Shown one piece after another: positions 19,801 through 29,200 of a stretch of DNA of 64,000 nucleotides. Below the pieces are notes generated by a model. That model made no database searches, was not told the DNA's origin, and saw only the letters and a list, made by a program, of their open reading frames with translations. The stretch's first letter is position 1; every line of letters begins with the position of its first letter. Origin of the DNA: Hymenobacter chitinivorans DSM 11115 (GTDB taxonomy: Bacteria; Bacteroidota; Bacteroidia; Cytophagales; Hymenobacteraceae); contig NZ_PGFA01000003.1 in NCBI RefSeq assembly GCF_002797555.1, forward strand, positions 248,001-312,000. Direction: 5' to 3'. A program made the position numbers and the translations under genes.

Positions 19801-22686
19801 GTTGGTGGCGCCGTTGGCGGCGGAGGCGAAGGACACTTCTACCCGGTACACGCCCGACTGCGTAACGTTGGCCGTGATGGTGGTGGCCGTCGTGTTAGCA
19901 AAAGCCGTAAAGGCGGTCAGAATCGTGCGGTTGTTGTTAGCGTCGAGCAGGGCTACGCGGTAGGCCGAGGTGTTGGTCGTGGCCGATACGCGGGTCAGGA
20001 ACGAAACCGAACCCGAACCCGTGAAGCGCAGCAGGGGCGTGGCGTAAGTGACGGGCGTAGTGCTGAGCACGGCGTTGCTGACCAGGGAGTTGTTGTCCGA
20101 CAACGCGTTAGCCGAGGTGTTGAGCGACATACCCGTGTATACCTCGCAGTAGTCGGTCGTCGTGCGGCCTTCGAAGTCCTGGACGTAAGCTGCCGTGCCG
20201 GGGTTCACCTGCTGGCTGGCTTCGTTGTTGAATGGGTTGGTGTCGGCCGTCGAGGCCGTGATAATCGACGTGTTGGTAAACGTACCGTTTTTGGTAATCC
20301 GGGCCGTGATATTGAGCGTGGCCGAGGCGCCGCTGGCAAAGGTAGTAGCACCCGATACGATGGTCCAGACGCCGGTGGTATTGTCGTAGCTACCCTGGGA
20401 AATAGTGGCGCTTACGAAGCTCAGGCCGGCGGGCAGGGCATCTTTCACTTGTACGCCCGTGGCGGCTGCGCCGGTGTTGCCGGCCATAACGGTGAAGGTC
20501 ACCAAGTCCCCGATTTTGTAAGGGCCAAGCTGCACCTGCTGGCTAACAAACAAATCGGTGGCGCCCAGGGCCGTAGCCACCGGAATGGTATAGGTAGCCG
20601 TGTTCGAAGTCAAGGCCAGGTCGTCGGTAGCGGAGTAGTTGAACGTGGCGTTGCCAACAAATGTAGCGGCCGGGTCAAACTGCAGGGTCGCCATTTCGGC
20701 GGGCGTCAGGGTGCGGTTGGCCAGGGTCGAGCCGTTAGCGGCGGCCAGGGTTACGGTAGTCCCGTTGCGGGTGTAGGTCAGCACCCCGGCCGTCGTGGCC
20801 GGAATGTTGGTCAGCACGTAGCTGGTAATGGTGTTGTCGCCGTCGGGGTCCGTGCCAATCAGGGCCGGAATGGCCGTGGCAGGGTTGGTGTTCGGCATAG
20901 TGGGCGCCGTAATGTTCTGCACAACGGGCGCTTGGTTTACCGTCGTCGTTACCTGGGCATTGCTCAACGAGCCGTTGTTGTTGGTCGGCACCTCATCCGA
21001 AGAGGTCGAGCCGTTGCGGGCAATACCAGTCACGGTCGTGGTGCCGATGGTGTAGCCGATGTTATACGTCAGGCTGGTGCCGCTGGCCAAGGAGGTCGTC
21101 GTGGGCAGGGTCAGCAGGCCGGAGGTCGAGTTGTAGGCCGTGCCGGCGGCGGCGCCGTTAATAGTCACGTTCGTCAGGCCGGCAATCAGCTGCACGGTAG
21201 GCGTCACGGTGGCCGCGGCGTAGGGGCCGTTGTTGGCTATTGTGGCCACGTAGGCTACGGTCGTGTTGGGGTTGGCGCGGGCCGGACCGGTCAGGGTCGT
21301 TACCACGTCGGGGGTGTACCAGGCAAACGACTCGATGGTCATCAGCTGCTGGGCCGGGTTGGCAATGGTCGTGAGGTTGGCGTAGGTCAGAGTCAGGCTG
21401 ACAATCGGCTCGGGGAAGGTGATAACCGTGTTGTCGTCGGCCGTCGAGGAGCTGGCGTTGCCGGTCAGCACGTTGTTGCCGGTGTAGGTTACCACCGTGC
21501 CCAGGTCAATATCAGTCGCGGCCAGTACTACCGTGGTGCCGTTAGCGCGTTTGCCGATAACCGTTACCTGGTCGGTCCAGGCCGTGCCCGACAAGTCGAT
21601 GTCGCCCAGGCTCATGGTGAAGCCGCTCACCGGCTTGCTGAAGGCAAACGACACGGAAGCCGTGCGCGAAGCCTGGGGAGAGTTGTTGACGTAGTCGGCC
21701 GTCCAGGTCAGGGCGCGGCCGGGCATAGTCGGGTTGTCTTCGATAATCAGGTTGGTTTCCGGGTCGCTGCCGGTGTAGCCGCTCACCGAAACCGTGGTAC
21801 CGTTTACCGTAATGCTGCGGGAAGTGCTGGTCCAGTCTTCCAGGTTGGGGCGCGAGTAGAACAGCAGGGCTGAACCCATCGGGCTGCCGGCGTTGGAAAC
21901 CGGAATGGCGTAGTTGGCCGCCGACGCGTCGGAGGCGCCGGTGTTGTCAACGGCCTGGTACTGGATGATGGCCGTGCCGAAATAGGTAGCCACCGGGTCG
22001 AAGGTCAGCTGAGCGGCCTGAGCAGCCGTGATGGTGTTGCCGGCCGCAATCTGGGCGCCGGCGGTACCGATGCGCAAAACGCCTACCGTAGTCGTGCTGG
22101 GGATGCTGGTAATGATGTAGCTCTGCACGCTGCCGTCGGGGTCGACGCCAAACAGGCCGGGCTCCAGCGTAGTGGCGGCAAAGCCTTTGGCTATTACCAC
22201 GTTGGTTACTTCCCGGGTCAGGGGCAGCTGGTTCACGCCGGTAGCCGTCGAAACGGGAATGTTGTAGGTGCCAATGGGCGAAGTCAGGTTCTCTTCGTCC
22301 GTAGCCTGGTACTGAAACGAGTACGTGGCGGCCGCGGCCGTGGCGGCCGGGTCGTAGGCCAGGCTGGGATACTCAAAAGGCACAAACGTCTGAGTCGTAG
22401 ACGTAATGGCCACGCTTTCCCCGCTCGACACGTTGTAGGCGTAGAGCTGCCCGCTGGTGGGCAGGGTCGTAATGCGGTAAGATGCCAGGTTGGTATTGCC
22501 GTCGGCATCGTTGAAAAGGGTGGCTGTCACGGACGTTACGAGCACCGTCAGGCCGTTACCACGCGGGATGGTAGCGTTGGTGATGGGGTTCGTAATCAGG
22601 GTTGGAGCCGTGGCGGCATACGCCGCCGGACCACCGAAACCTGCCATGATCAGCAGCAAGGCTACTAATCGTAAGGTTGTTTTCAT
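16825..22686 (-). CDS. Giant T9SS-exported multidomain surface protein
   Basis: About 1953 aa. The start at ATG 22686 gives the signal MKTTLRLVALLLIMAGFGG. The N-terminal half has several cadherin-like/Ig-like repeats with the recurrent pattern 'YIITSIP...FDPVATYFGTAIIQYQA' (at least four copies). DUF11-type domains lie around 480-600 and 710-830 (VQVKDALPAGLSFVSATIS). An SdrD-B-like domain (AGRVFDDVNYGGGAGRSY), a beta-helix with NNVLRD and NNLFRQN turns, and a C-terminal T9SS domain (LYPNPASAAATLDLTALPAG) follow. Its last ~850 aa match the downstream paralog almost colinearly, for example SGANGLLNFPVITQVAQDG. It is expected on the cell surface. A mirrored minus/plus frame of nearly 1000 codons on the other strand is an artefact of GC-rich coding sequence. 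Confidence 0.87.
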   Translation of the reverse strand: MKTTLRLVALLLIMAGFGGPAAYAATAPTLITNPITNATIPRGNGLTVLVTSVTATLFNDADGNTNLASYRITTLPTSGQLYAYNVSSGESVAITSTTQTFVPFEYPSLAYDPAATAAAATYSFQYQATDEENLTSPIGTYNIPVSTATGVNQLPLTREVTNVVIAKGFAATTLEPGLFGVDPDGSVQSYIITSIPSTTTVGVLRIGTAGAQIAAGNTITAAQAAQLTFDPVATYFGTAIIQYQAVDNTGASDASAANYAIPVSNAGSPMGSALLFYSRPNLEDWTSTSRSITVNGTTVSVSGYTGSDPETNLIIEDNPTMPGRALTWTADYVNNSPQASRTASVSFAFSKPVSGFTMSLGDIDLSGTAWTDQVTVIGKRANGTTVVLAATDIDLGTVVTYTGNNVLTGNASSSTADDNTVITFPEPIVSLTLTYANLTTIANPAQQLMTIESFAWYTPDVVTTLTGPARANPNTTVAYVATIANNGPYAAATVTPTVQLIAGLTNVTINGAAAGTAYNSTSGLLTLPTTTSLASGTSLTYNIGYTIGTTTVTGIARNGSTSSDEVPTNNNGSLSNAQVTTTVNQAPVVQNITAPTMPNTNPATAIPALIGTDPDGDNTITSYVLTNIPATTAGVLTYTRNGTTVTLAAANGSTLANRTLTPAEMATLQFDPAATFVGNATFNYSATDDLALTSNTATYTIPVATALGATDLFVSQQVQLGPYKIGDLVTFTVMAGNTGAAATGVQVKDALPAGLSFVSATISQGSYDNTTGVWTIVSGATTFASGASATLNITARITKNGTFTNTSIITASTADTNPFNNEASQQVNPGTAAYVQDFEGRTTTDYCEVYTGMSLNTSANALSDNNSLVSNAVLSTTPVTYATPLLRFTGSGSVSFLTRVSATTNTSAYRVALLDANNNRTILTAFTAFANTTATTITANVTQSGVYRVEVSFASAANGATNGLAYLDDVVINNVSIATQANDGSNCATNVLPVANDVTTRIANSAGATTIPSLSGSDTAPGVVDSYVFQTVLDPITQGSLTLNGVLVKIGQIITVAEAATLKFAPVAGYVGTASFQYSVYDNSGEISLLPATYSISVENATTIAGRVFDDVNYGGGAGRSYIDANTSAKASGFADNSIQRGNAIVELYDKATDKIIATTTTSGTEGSYSFANVLGGNYVVRVVNASVTSVRNATASGVLAVQTYVNGDVNRVGGEDPLKTDAGPNTGTQLLADLTTTTQTPQSITTVVISTETLTPATNVDFGFNFDVISNTNSAGQGSLAQFILNSNALPNSNFTGNTGATLAQESKVTASPLTAGRETSIFMISNGTTVGNGFRSGINGGFVGNTATISLTSALPDITASNTTLDGFRQSLATGNNVAAVTTGANVTTGAEVIVNFNSLKGLLVTGGNTTISSLEFDNAKGTSTATTGTIADGAAITLSGAGVTGSVVRDVTAKSNATAGVFLTSGATGVTVANNVLRDALATVAATGITATDGDGIRLNGAVTNTITANVIYNNAGFGLELTGATSSTNTVSSNTIDANGGGGTSNNAGISIQAGNNNLFRQNIISNSVAGDGIVALNGTSGNRFSQNSMFINGDLGIDLTNGTTATGDGTTLNANGKTSASGANGLLNFPVITQVAQDGTNLRITGYAPANALVEFFVADVTTAGFGEGRTFLGARTEGLSTEDVDTKYSDYSGTINGVNSGSETLANRFAFSIPFSSLTAAQISALTSANARVTATATALATVNGLVVGNTSEYSGNAAVLGGVLPVELTKFTAQAVQNDGQLSWATASEKNNDYFAVERSFDGATFTQVGKVAGSGTSSQARSYTFTDSGVGSKHSGSVYYRLQQVDTNGATSYSAVRVVSFTTTANATVSLYPNPASAAATLDLTALPAGSYAVTVIDLAGRILSTRSYEAGAQYQLDLQALPQGLYQVSVRGQNLSISKPLSKK

Positions 22687-23023
22687 AAATTTATGAAGAG
22701 TGTGAGGTAACAAGGGAAAAAGACTGGGTGCCTTCAGGGGTAGCATTATTTCCAGTTTTTAGGATTGAGCGAAGCTTACGAAGGCGGGACAAAACCAGAT
22801 TTAGTTCGGAATAAACACGCACGTATTTTTTCTTGCGCAAACCTAGCTCGCCTCGTACAGGCCAGCTTGGATATTGTCCGGAAGGGAAGTGGCACTGGCT
22901 GGAAGGCCCGGATTTCTATCTGAATGATTTCCGCCAAAACCAGCGGAGAAGTTTCGGCAGCCAGCGGTGGCGTTCCACCTGGGCGGCCCAGTACCGTACG
23001 GCCGGGCCGGTCAGGACATAAAA
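22687..23023. other. Intergenic region upstream of the giant gene
   Basis: Between the giant T9SS gene start and the malQ terminator. It holds the promoter for the giant gene; no gene or RNA is recognisable. Confidence 0.4.
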
Positions 23024-23054
23024 AAACGGTTTCACCGTGACGATGAAACCGTTT
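23024..23054 (-). terminator. Terminator of malQ
   Basis: An 11-bp perfect stem (23024-23034 with 23044-23054) lies about 40 bp after the malQ stop codon. On the minus strand it is followed by a T-run (the AAAAAA at 23021). Confidence 0.82.
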
Positions 23055-23095
23055 GTAAAAAAGCCGGAATGTGGGGCCAGATCGAGCCCCAAGCG

Positions 23096-25831
23096 CTAGT
23101 ACACCTGCAGGCGGCGGCTGTTGATGACGAGCTGCTGCACCTCGTGGTTGAAGCCCACTTCCTGCACCAGATCTTCCAGGTTCAGGTGCAGGCGGTACTT
23201 CCAGAAATGGGTCGGGTTGCTGGGCACGTTGATCTGCTCGTCAAGCGGATTATTGCGGCGCAGGTCGGCATCCATGGCCAATAAGTCCTGGAGCGGAAAC
23301 ACGGCCCACATGGCCGGGGAATGCAGGTGCTGCACCGTTATTTCGCGGGCTACCCAGGGCTCACAATAATACGGCGCGGCTTCGCCCCAGTGGCCCAGGG
23401 TGTTTTCGAAGAAGCGCTGGGTCCGGATGGGGTCTTCTTCCCACCAGCCCCGCACCGTGCTCATGTCGTGGGAGCCGGGGCTGACCACCGACAGGTAGGG
23501 TGCCGCGTTGGGGTGGCCAAACTCCACTTGCGGGTCGGAGGGCATGCGCTGGATGTTGAGGCCCAGAATACCCAGGGCCTTCATCACGCCCGGCACCGAC
23601 TCGGGCACCATCCCGAGGTCTTCGCCGCAGATGAGCATGTTGGTGGCGTAGCGCACGGCCGGCAACTTCACCAGGCCCTGGTCGCGCCAGAACTCCTCGT
23701 GGCGGCGGTAGAAAAAGTCGTTGTAGAGGTCGTGGAGGCGGTGGCGGGTCGGCTCATCCAGCTCCCGGAAGGAGTAGGTTTTGGGCAGCGTAATGCGCGG
23801 GTGGTAGAAGTCGGCCTGCTCGGCGGGCACGAACAGCACCTCGTTCACGAGCTTATACAGACTGGTGCGCAGCCATCCGTAGTGCTCGGCGTTGAGCGGG
23901 TCGGCCGCAATTTTCTGGTCGAACAGCGCCTCAATCTGGCGCTGGGTACGCACGTGCTCCTTCAAGCGGAAAATACCTGCGCCAACTTCGTCCAGGAACT
24001 CGTTTTTAACGGCTTCGGCCTGCTCCTTGAAGATGTCGGTCAGGATGTGCCAGCGGATGTAGGGCTCACAGAGGCGGCCGTAGTCGAACCAGCCCAGGCG
24101 CTGCTCGATTTCGTGGCGGTGCAGGGGCAAAGCGGGGGAGAAGTGGCCCAACAGGCCTTCTACCGAGTGGCCGGGCATTTCCCAGATGCGGAAAAAGCCC
24201 AGAATATGGTCGATGCGCAGCGCGTCGAAGTAACGGGCCAGGTGGCTCATGCGCTGCTTCCACCACCGGTAGCCGTCCTGGGCCATCCGCTCCCAGTTGT
24301 AGGTCGGGAAGCGCCAGTTCTGGCCCGTGGTCGAGAAGTCGTCCGGCGGGGCGCCGGCCTGCTGGTCCATGTGGTAGAGCTCGGGCTGGGTCCAGGCGTC
24401 GGCCGAGTGGCGGTAGATGCCGATGGGCAGGTCGCCCTTCATCACTACGCCGCTCTGGCGGGCATGCTCCACGGCCTCGCGCAGCTGCTTGTCGAGGTGA
24501 AACTGGGTAAAGAAGTGCAGGCCGAACTCGTCGAAATCAGCCTGGGTTTCACTGGTCAGCTCATCCAGGTTCTGCGGGGTCTGAAACGCGGCGGGCCACT
24601 GCGAGAAGTCGGCGGTGCGGTACCGGTCCCGTAGCGCGGAGAAGGCCGCGTAGGGTACCAGCCAGCTTTTTTGCTCCTCGCGGAAAGCCCGGAACTCGGG
24701 GTCGGCCAGGAATCGGGCTTTTTCCTGCTGGTATAAAGTCTTGATAAACTTCCACTTGGCCTTCATCACCGGCTCGTAGTCCACGAAGTCCAGGGCGTTG
24801 AACTCGTCGCGCAGCTTATCGAGCTCCAGCCGGTCAGCCGCTTCGCTGAACTCGGCCACGTCGTCCAGGTTCAGATACTGCGGGTGCAGGGCAAACACCG
24901 AAATGGCCGCGTAGGGGTACGAATCAACCCAGGTGTGGGTGGCCGTGGTGTCGTTGATAGGCAGGATCTGCACCATTTTCAGCCCGGTACTGGCGGCCCA
25001 GTCGATGAGCAGCTTCAGGTCGGGAAACTCGCCCACGCCCAGGCCACGACGGCTGCGCAGGGCAAACACCGGCAGGGCCACGCCGGCTCCGCGCCAGTGG
25101 CCGGTGGGGTAGCGGAACCCCTCGTCGGCGCGCACCCGCAGGGTTTTACGGTCGGCGGAGGGCGAAATAACCCGGTCGTCGCCGGTTTCCAGGTGCAGAA
25201 TCTTCTTTTCCCGCGGGTCCCAGACACCATACTTATACTGCGTGGTCCGCTCGGGGTGCTCCAGAGCCACGTCGGCGGTCCAGGTTGGGTAGTCGGCGTC
25301 GGCCAGGATAACGGCCTTGCGGGCGTCCCAGGCACCCAGGGCCGGGTCGGAGCCGAGCACGCAGAGCTGGTGGTCGGAATCCACGCGCGGGGCCACCAGC
25401 TGGAAGCGCACCACCGAGTCGGCCAGGCGGGCGGCGGAAGCTGCCTTAGCCGCGGGCCGGGCCGGGCGGCGCATCAGGGCCTGGGTGAAGGCGGCGGTGT
25501 GCAGCTCGTTTTCGGGCTGGGCGGCGGCCCGCCAGTAGTCTTCCCGCACAATGCGGCTGAACTGCCGGCCGTCGTAGTCCACCCGGCGGTTGTCGCCCCA
25601 CTCCCAGTCTTCGTGGCCGGTGCGCTCATCCAGCAGAATGTACTTGTACTCTACCGTGCCGGCCTGGTCGTCGGGCAAGCTGATTTCCTGGCTCCAGAGG
25701 CCGGAGGCCGGGCTATAGTGCAGGTTCAGGGCCTGGGCCAGGTTCCAGGAGCCCAGGCTGGGCTCGGAGCCGCACACGACCAGGCGCTGGCCCCAGGTAG
25801 TGTAAAAGGGCAGGGTAAAACGAAGAATCAT
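23096..25831 (-). CDS. malQ: 4-alpha-glucanotransferase (amylomaltase) with two CBM20 domains
   Basis: A 911-aa cytoplasmic GH77 enzyme that disproportionates maltodextrins. Two starch-binding CBM20-like domains are at about residues 1-105 (VVCGSEPSLGSWNLAQAL) and 135-240 (VLGSDPALGAWDARKAV). The GH77 domain fills about 255-880, with VGEFPDLKLLIDWAASTGL near its start and the catalytic region FDALRIDHILGFFRIWEMP. This double-CBM20 form is the long plant DPE2-like type found in Bacteroidota. The ATG at 25831 is chosen because the CBM20 begins right after it (MILRFTLPF); the 24 codons before it look non-coding. It stands alone between terminators and diverges from tamB. Confidence 0.95.
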   Translation of the reverse strand: MILRFTLPFYTTWGQRLVVCGSEPSLGSWNLAQALNLHYSPASGLWSQEISLPDDQAGTVEYKYILLDERTGHEDWEWGDNRRVDYDGRQFSRIVREDYWRAAAQPENELHTAAFTQALMRRPARPAAKAASAARLADSVVRFQLVAPRVDSDHQLCVLGSDPALGAWDARKAVILADADYPTWTADVALEHPERTTQYKYGVWDPREKKILHLETGDDRVISPSADRKTLRVRADEGFRYPTGHWRGAGVALPVFALRSRRGLGVGEFPDLKLLIDWAASTGLKMVQILPINDTTATHTWVDSYPYAAISVFALHPQYLNLDDVAEFSEAADRLELDKLRDEFNALDFVDYEPVMKAKWKFIKTLYQQEKARFLADPEFRAFREEQKSWLVPYAAFSALRDRYRTADFSQWPAAFQTPQNLDELTSETQADFDEFGLHFFTQFHLDKQLREAVEHARQSGVVMKGDLPIGIYRHSADAWTQPELYHMDQQAGAPPDDFSTTGQNWRFPTYNWERMAQDGYRWWKQRMSHLARYFDALRIDHILGFFRIWEMPGHSVEGLLGHFSPALPLHRHEIEQRLGWFDYGRLCEPYIRWHILTDIFKEQAEAVKNEFLDEVGAGIFRLKEHVRTQRQIEALFDQKIAADPLNAEHYGWLRTSLYKLVNEVLFVPAEQADFYHPRITLPKTYSFRELDEPTRHRLHDLYNDFFYRRHEEFWRDQGLVKLPAVRYATNMLICGEDLGMVPESVPGVMKALGILGLNIQRMPSDPQVEFGHPNAAPYLSVVSPGSHDMSTVRGWWEEDPIRTQRFFENTLGHWGEAAPYYCEPWVAREITVQHLHSPAMWAVFPLQDLLAMDADLRRNNPLDEQINVPSNPTHFWKYRLHLNLEDLVQEVGFNHEVQQLVINSRRLQVY

Positions 25832-26157
25832 GGGAGGGTGGAAATCGAATTCGAGGCGAAAGATAATAGAGTGCAGGAGTAAGTTTTCACTCCCGCCGGG
25901 CAATTGATTAGTTGCGTAGTTAATTGCGTAGTTAGAGGGGTTTCTGTCGGGTTTTAAGATGTTGTTTGTAAATGAGTTAGGTGGGAATTGGGTTTGGGTG
26001 ATTCGGGACTGGCTTTCTGATATTTTTTTGTATCCGCAAAAGCCTATGTTTTAAGGCGGCCCTTGCGCTGGTCAGCGTGAGCTTCGGATGAGTAAAAGCC
26101 AACCTCCAGGCCACTTTCTTCGTTGGGACAGGTGGACACTTTTATACTTTTTGCGCC
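25832..26157. other. Divergent promoter region malQ/tamB
   Basis: About 325 bp and AT-rich from 25890 to 26060. A short direct repeat (TTGCGTAGTTAATTGCGTAGTT) occurs around 25911-25934. No gene or RNA is recognisable. An in-frame stop at 26089 limits how far tamB can start upstream. Confidence 0.45.
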
Positions 26158-26211
26158 ATTAACTCGCTCCCGACTTACGCTCGCCGCGCCCTTTACGCAT
26201 TACTGGGACTC

Positions 26212-29200
26212 GTGGCCTTTGTGCTGCTGCTGGTGATTGTGGCCGTAGTGGCTTTGCAATTTCCCGCGACGCAGGACTTCGTGGCCCGTAAGGCCGAAGG
26301 CTACCTGCGCGACAAACTGGGCACGGAAGTGCGCATCGGTAAGTTTCGTACCGACTTCCGCAATGCCATTTCCCTCGACAACGTGTATCTGGAAGACCAG
26401 CAGCGCGATACGCTGCTGTCCGTCGGCCATTTGGGCGTGAACCTGGACCTGTGGGCGTTGACCAAGTCCCAGATTAACGTCAAGTCGCTGGAGCTCAACG
26501 ACGGCACGCTGCACATCAAGCGCACCGAGCCCGACAGCGTGTCGAACTACGACTTTATCGTGGCCGCCTTCACCTCCGGCGACACCGCCACCACGGCTCC
26601 GGCCGACTCCACCGGCGGCTTCAAGTACAACATCGGCGACCTGCACCTGTCCAACATCTTCCTGACCTACCAGGACCAGGTCGACGGCAACGACATTCGG
26701 ACCAAGGTGGGGGATTTGGCCGTGACGATGGACGAGGTGGACGTGGACCAGTCGATTTACCGCATCAACACGGCCGCGCTGAAGAACACCAGCATCGGGA
26801 TTGTGCAAAGCAAGGTGCCACCGGATACGCCCTCGGAGCCGCTCACGACGACCTTCGGCCTGAACAGCGCCGCGCTGAATAATGTAAGCCTGACCTACCG
26901 CAACAACGTGGCGGCCCAGTTTATCAGCACCCGCATCGGCGAAGCCCAGGCCACGGCCGACAACATCGACTTGATTAAGTCGCGCATCGATTTGAACACG
27001 CTCACGCTGCGCAATACTTCCCTGGCCTACGCCCAGAACGAGAATGTGCCGGTGGAGCAGCGGGTGGTAAACCCGGCCGAAGCCGTGCGGGACTTGAATG
27101 AGTCGGTGGAAAAAGCTACGGGCTCGGCCACCAGCTGGGTTGTGACCCTGAAGAAGTCCGACATCAGCGGGGTGGACGTGGCCTTCGACAACTTCAACCA
27201 ACCCAAGCAACGGACCCGCGTGCCGGGCATGGACTACAACCACCTCAAGTTCACGGACCTGGTGCTGAACACGGAGAACCTGTTTTACTCCGAAAACCGC
27301 ACTACCGGCCGCATCGTGAACCTGGCCGGCAAGGAGCAGAGCGGCTTCCAGGTAAACAGCGCCACGGCCGACGTCGTCTTCGACTCGGTGCAGACCCGCC
27401 TCGACAACCTGGACCTGATTACGCCCCACACCCGCATCCGCCAGACGCTGGCCATGCGCTACAAGAGCCTCGACGCCCTGGCCGACACCAAGCAGCTGCC
27501 CAACCTGGGCATTGAGGGCGACCTGCGCAACGTGCGCCTCGGCTTCCGCGACATCCTCTACCTGGCCCCGGATTTGGCCGGCACGGCTCCTTTTACTACG
27601 GGGGCTAATCAGTCGGTGCTGGTGAGCGGGCGGGTGAGTGGGCGCGTGGGCGACATGCGGATTCAGAACCTGGAATTCGTCGGCTTCCGCAACACGGTGG
27701 TGAAGGCCAGCGGCCGGATTGTGGGCCTGCCCGAAACCGACCGGCGCCTCTACACCGATTTGAACATTGCCCAGTTCACGACTTCCGACGCCGACATCAA
27801 GAGCCTGCTGCCCAAGGGCACGATTCCGGCCGAGTACCGCCTGCCCGGCCGCATGACGGTGGCCGGCACGTTTAAAGGGCGACCCACGGCCCAGGTGTTC
27901 GATGCCAACCTGCGGGCTACTACCAGCTTCGGCAATGCCACGGCCAAGGTCGACATGGGCGAAGGGCCCAAGGGTCAGGAGCCCATCAACGCCACCTTCA
28001 GCACCCAGGGCCTCGACGTGGGCAAGTTCCTGCGCGACCCGACCATCGGCAAGGTTACGGCCAACGGCCGCCTTACCGCCCGGGGCCTCGACCCGGCCCA
28101 GATGCGGGGCAAGCTGGTAGCCAACGTGCAGAGTGCCCGCTACAACGGCTACAACTACCGCGGCATTACGGCCAACGTGGATATTGACCGGCAGCTTTAC
28201 AAAGTGGATGCCCGCAGCAGCCAGGACCCCAACCTGAACCTGGACCTGCTGGCGACGGTGAACCTGCGCAACGCCAACAACCCGACCTACACTGTCGACC
28301 GGCTTAACCTGCGCGGGGCCAACCTGACGGCCCTGGGCTTCTATACCGGCGGCGACCTGCGCATTCAGGGGGATTTGGCGGCCAACATCAGCGGCTCGGA
28401 CCTCAACTCGCTCAACGGGACCTTCTCGGGCCGGCGCATTGTGATTATAAAGGACAAGCAGCCTTTTGCCTTCGACTCGCTCAGCGGCCGGATTTTGCAG
28501 CGCCCGGGCCGTACCGAGGTGGACTTTGCTTCCAACGTACTCGACGCGACGCTGCGCGGCAATACCCGCCTCGGCGACCTGGCCCTGGAGCTGCAGCGCC
28601 ACATCGACCGGTACTTTGATTTGCCCGGGGTGCGTTACACGCCCTCCTCGGTCTACCGGCAGTTTACCTTCGACGCCAACCTGAAGAACCCGAAAATTGC
28701 CACTCAGCTCGTACCGGGCCTCAAGCAGATTTCGCCCTTTAAGCTGACCGGCAGCTACGACAGCCGGGCCGCCAACCTGACCGTGAACAGCCGGATTCCG
28801 CTCATCGTCTACGACGCCTACCGCCTGGACTCGCTGCGGCTCAACGTGTCGTCGGACCCGCAGAAGCTGGACTACGCCCTGCGGCTGCGGCAGGCCAGCC
28901 AGGATACTTCCCTGCGCCTGCCCAACCCCAGCCTGAGTGGCAGCATTGCCAACAATAAGATTGGCACCAACCTGCGCATCGCCGAGTCCGACAGCGTGCA
29001 GCGGCTGAACGTGGCTGGCGTGCTGCAGGTGTTCAACCAGGGTGATGCCTACGCCTTCAGCTTCGGGCCCAACCTGGTGCTGGATAACCAAAAGTGGACC
29101 GTGGCGCCCGACAACGAGGTGCGCTACACCACGGCTACCGGCGCCATCTTTGCCCGCAACGTGCGCCTGAGCCAGGGCAACCAGGTGCTGGCTTTGCAAA

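Noticed and set aside
18967..21873. A plus-strand frame of 968 codons opposite the second giant T9SS gene
   Set aside because: It is a mirror of the GC-rich coding strand, with Gly/Arg/Val-rich low-quality sequence and no domain; the minus strand has signal, repeats and sorting domain.
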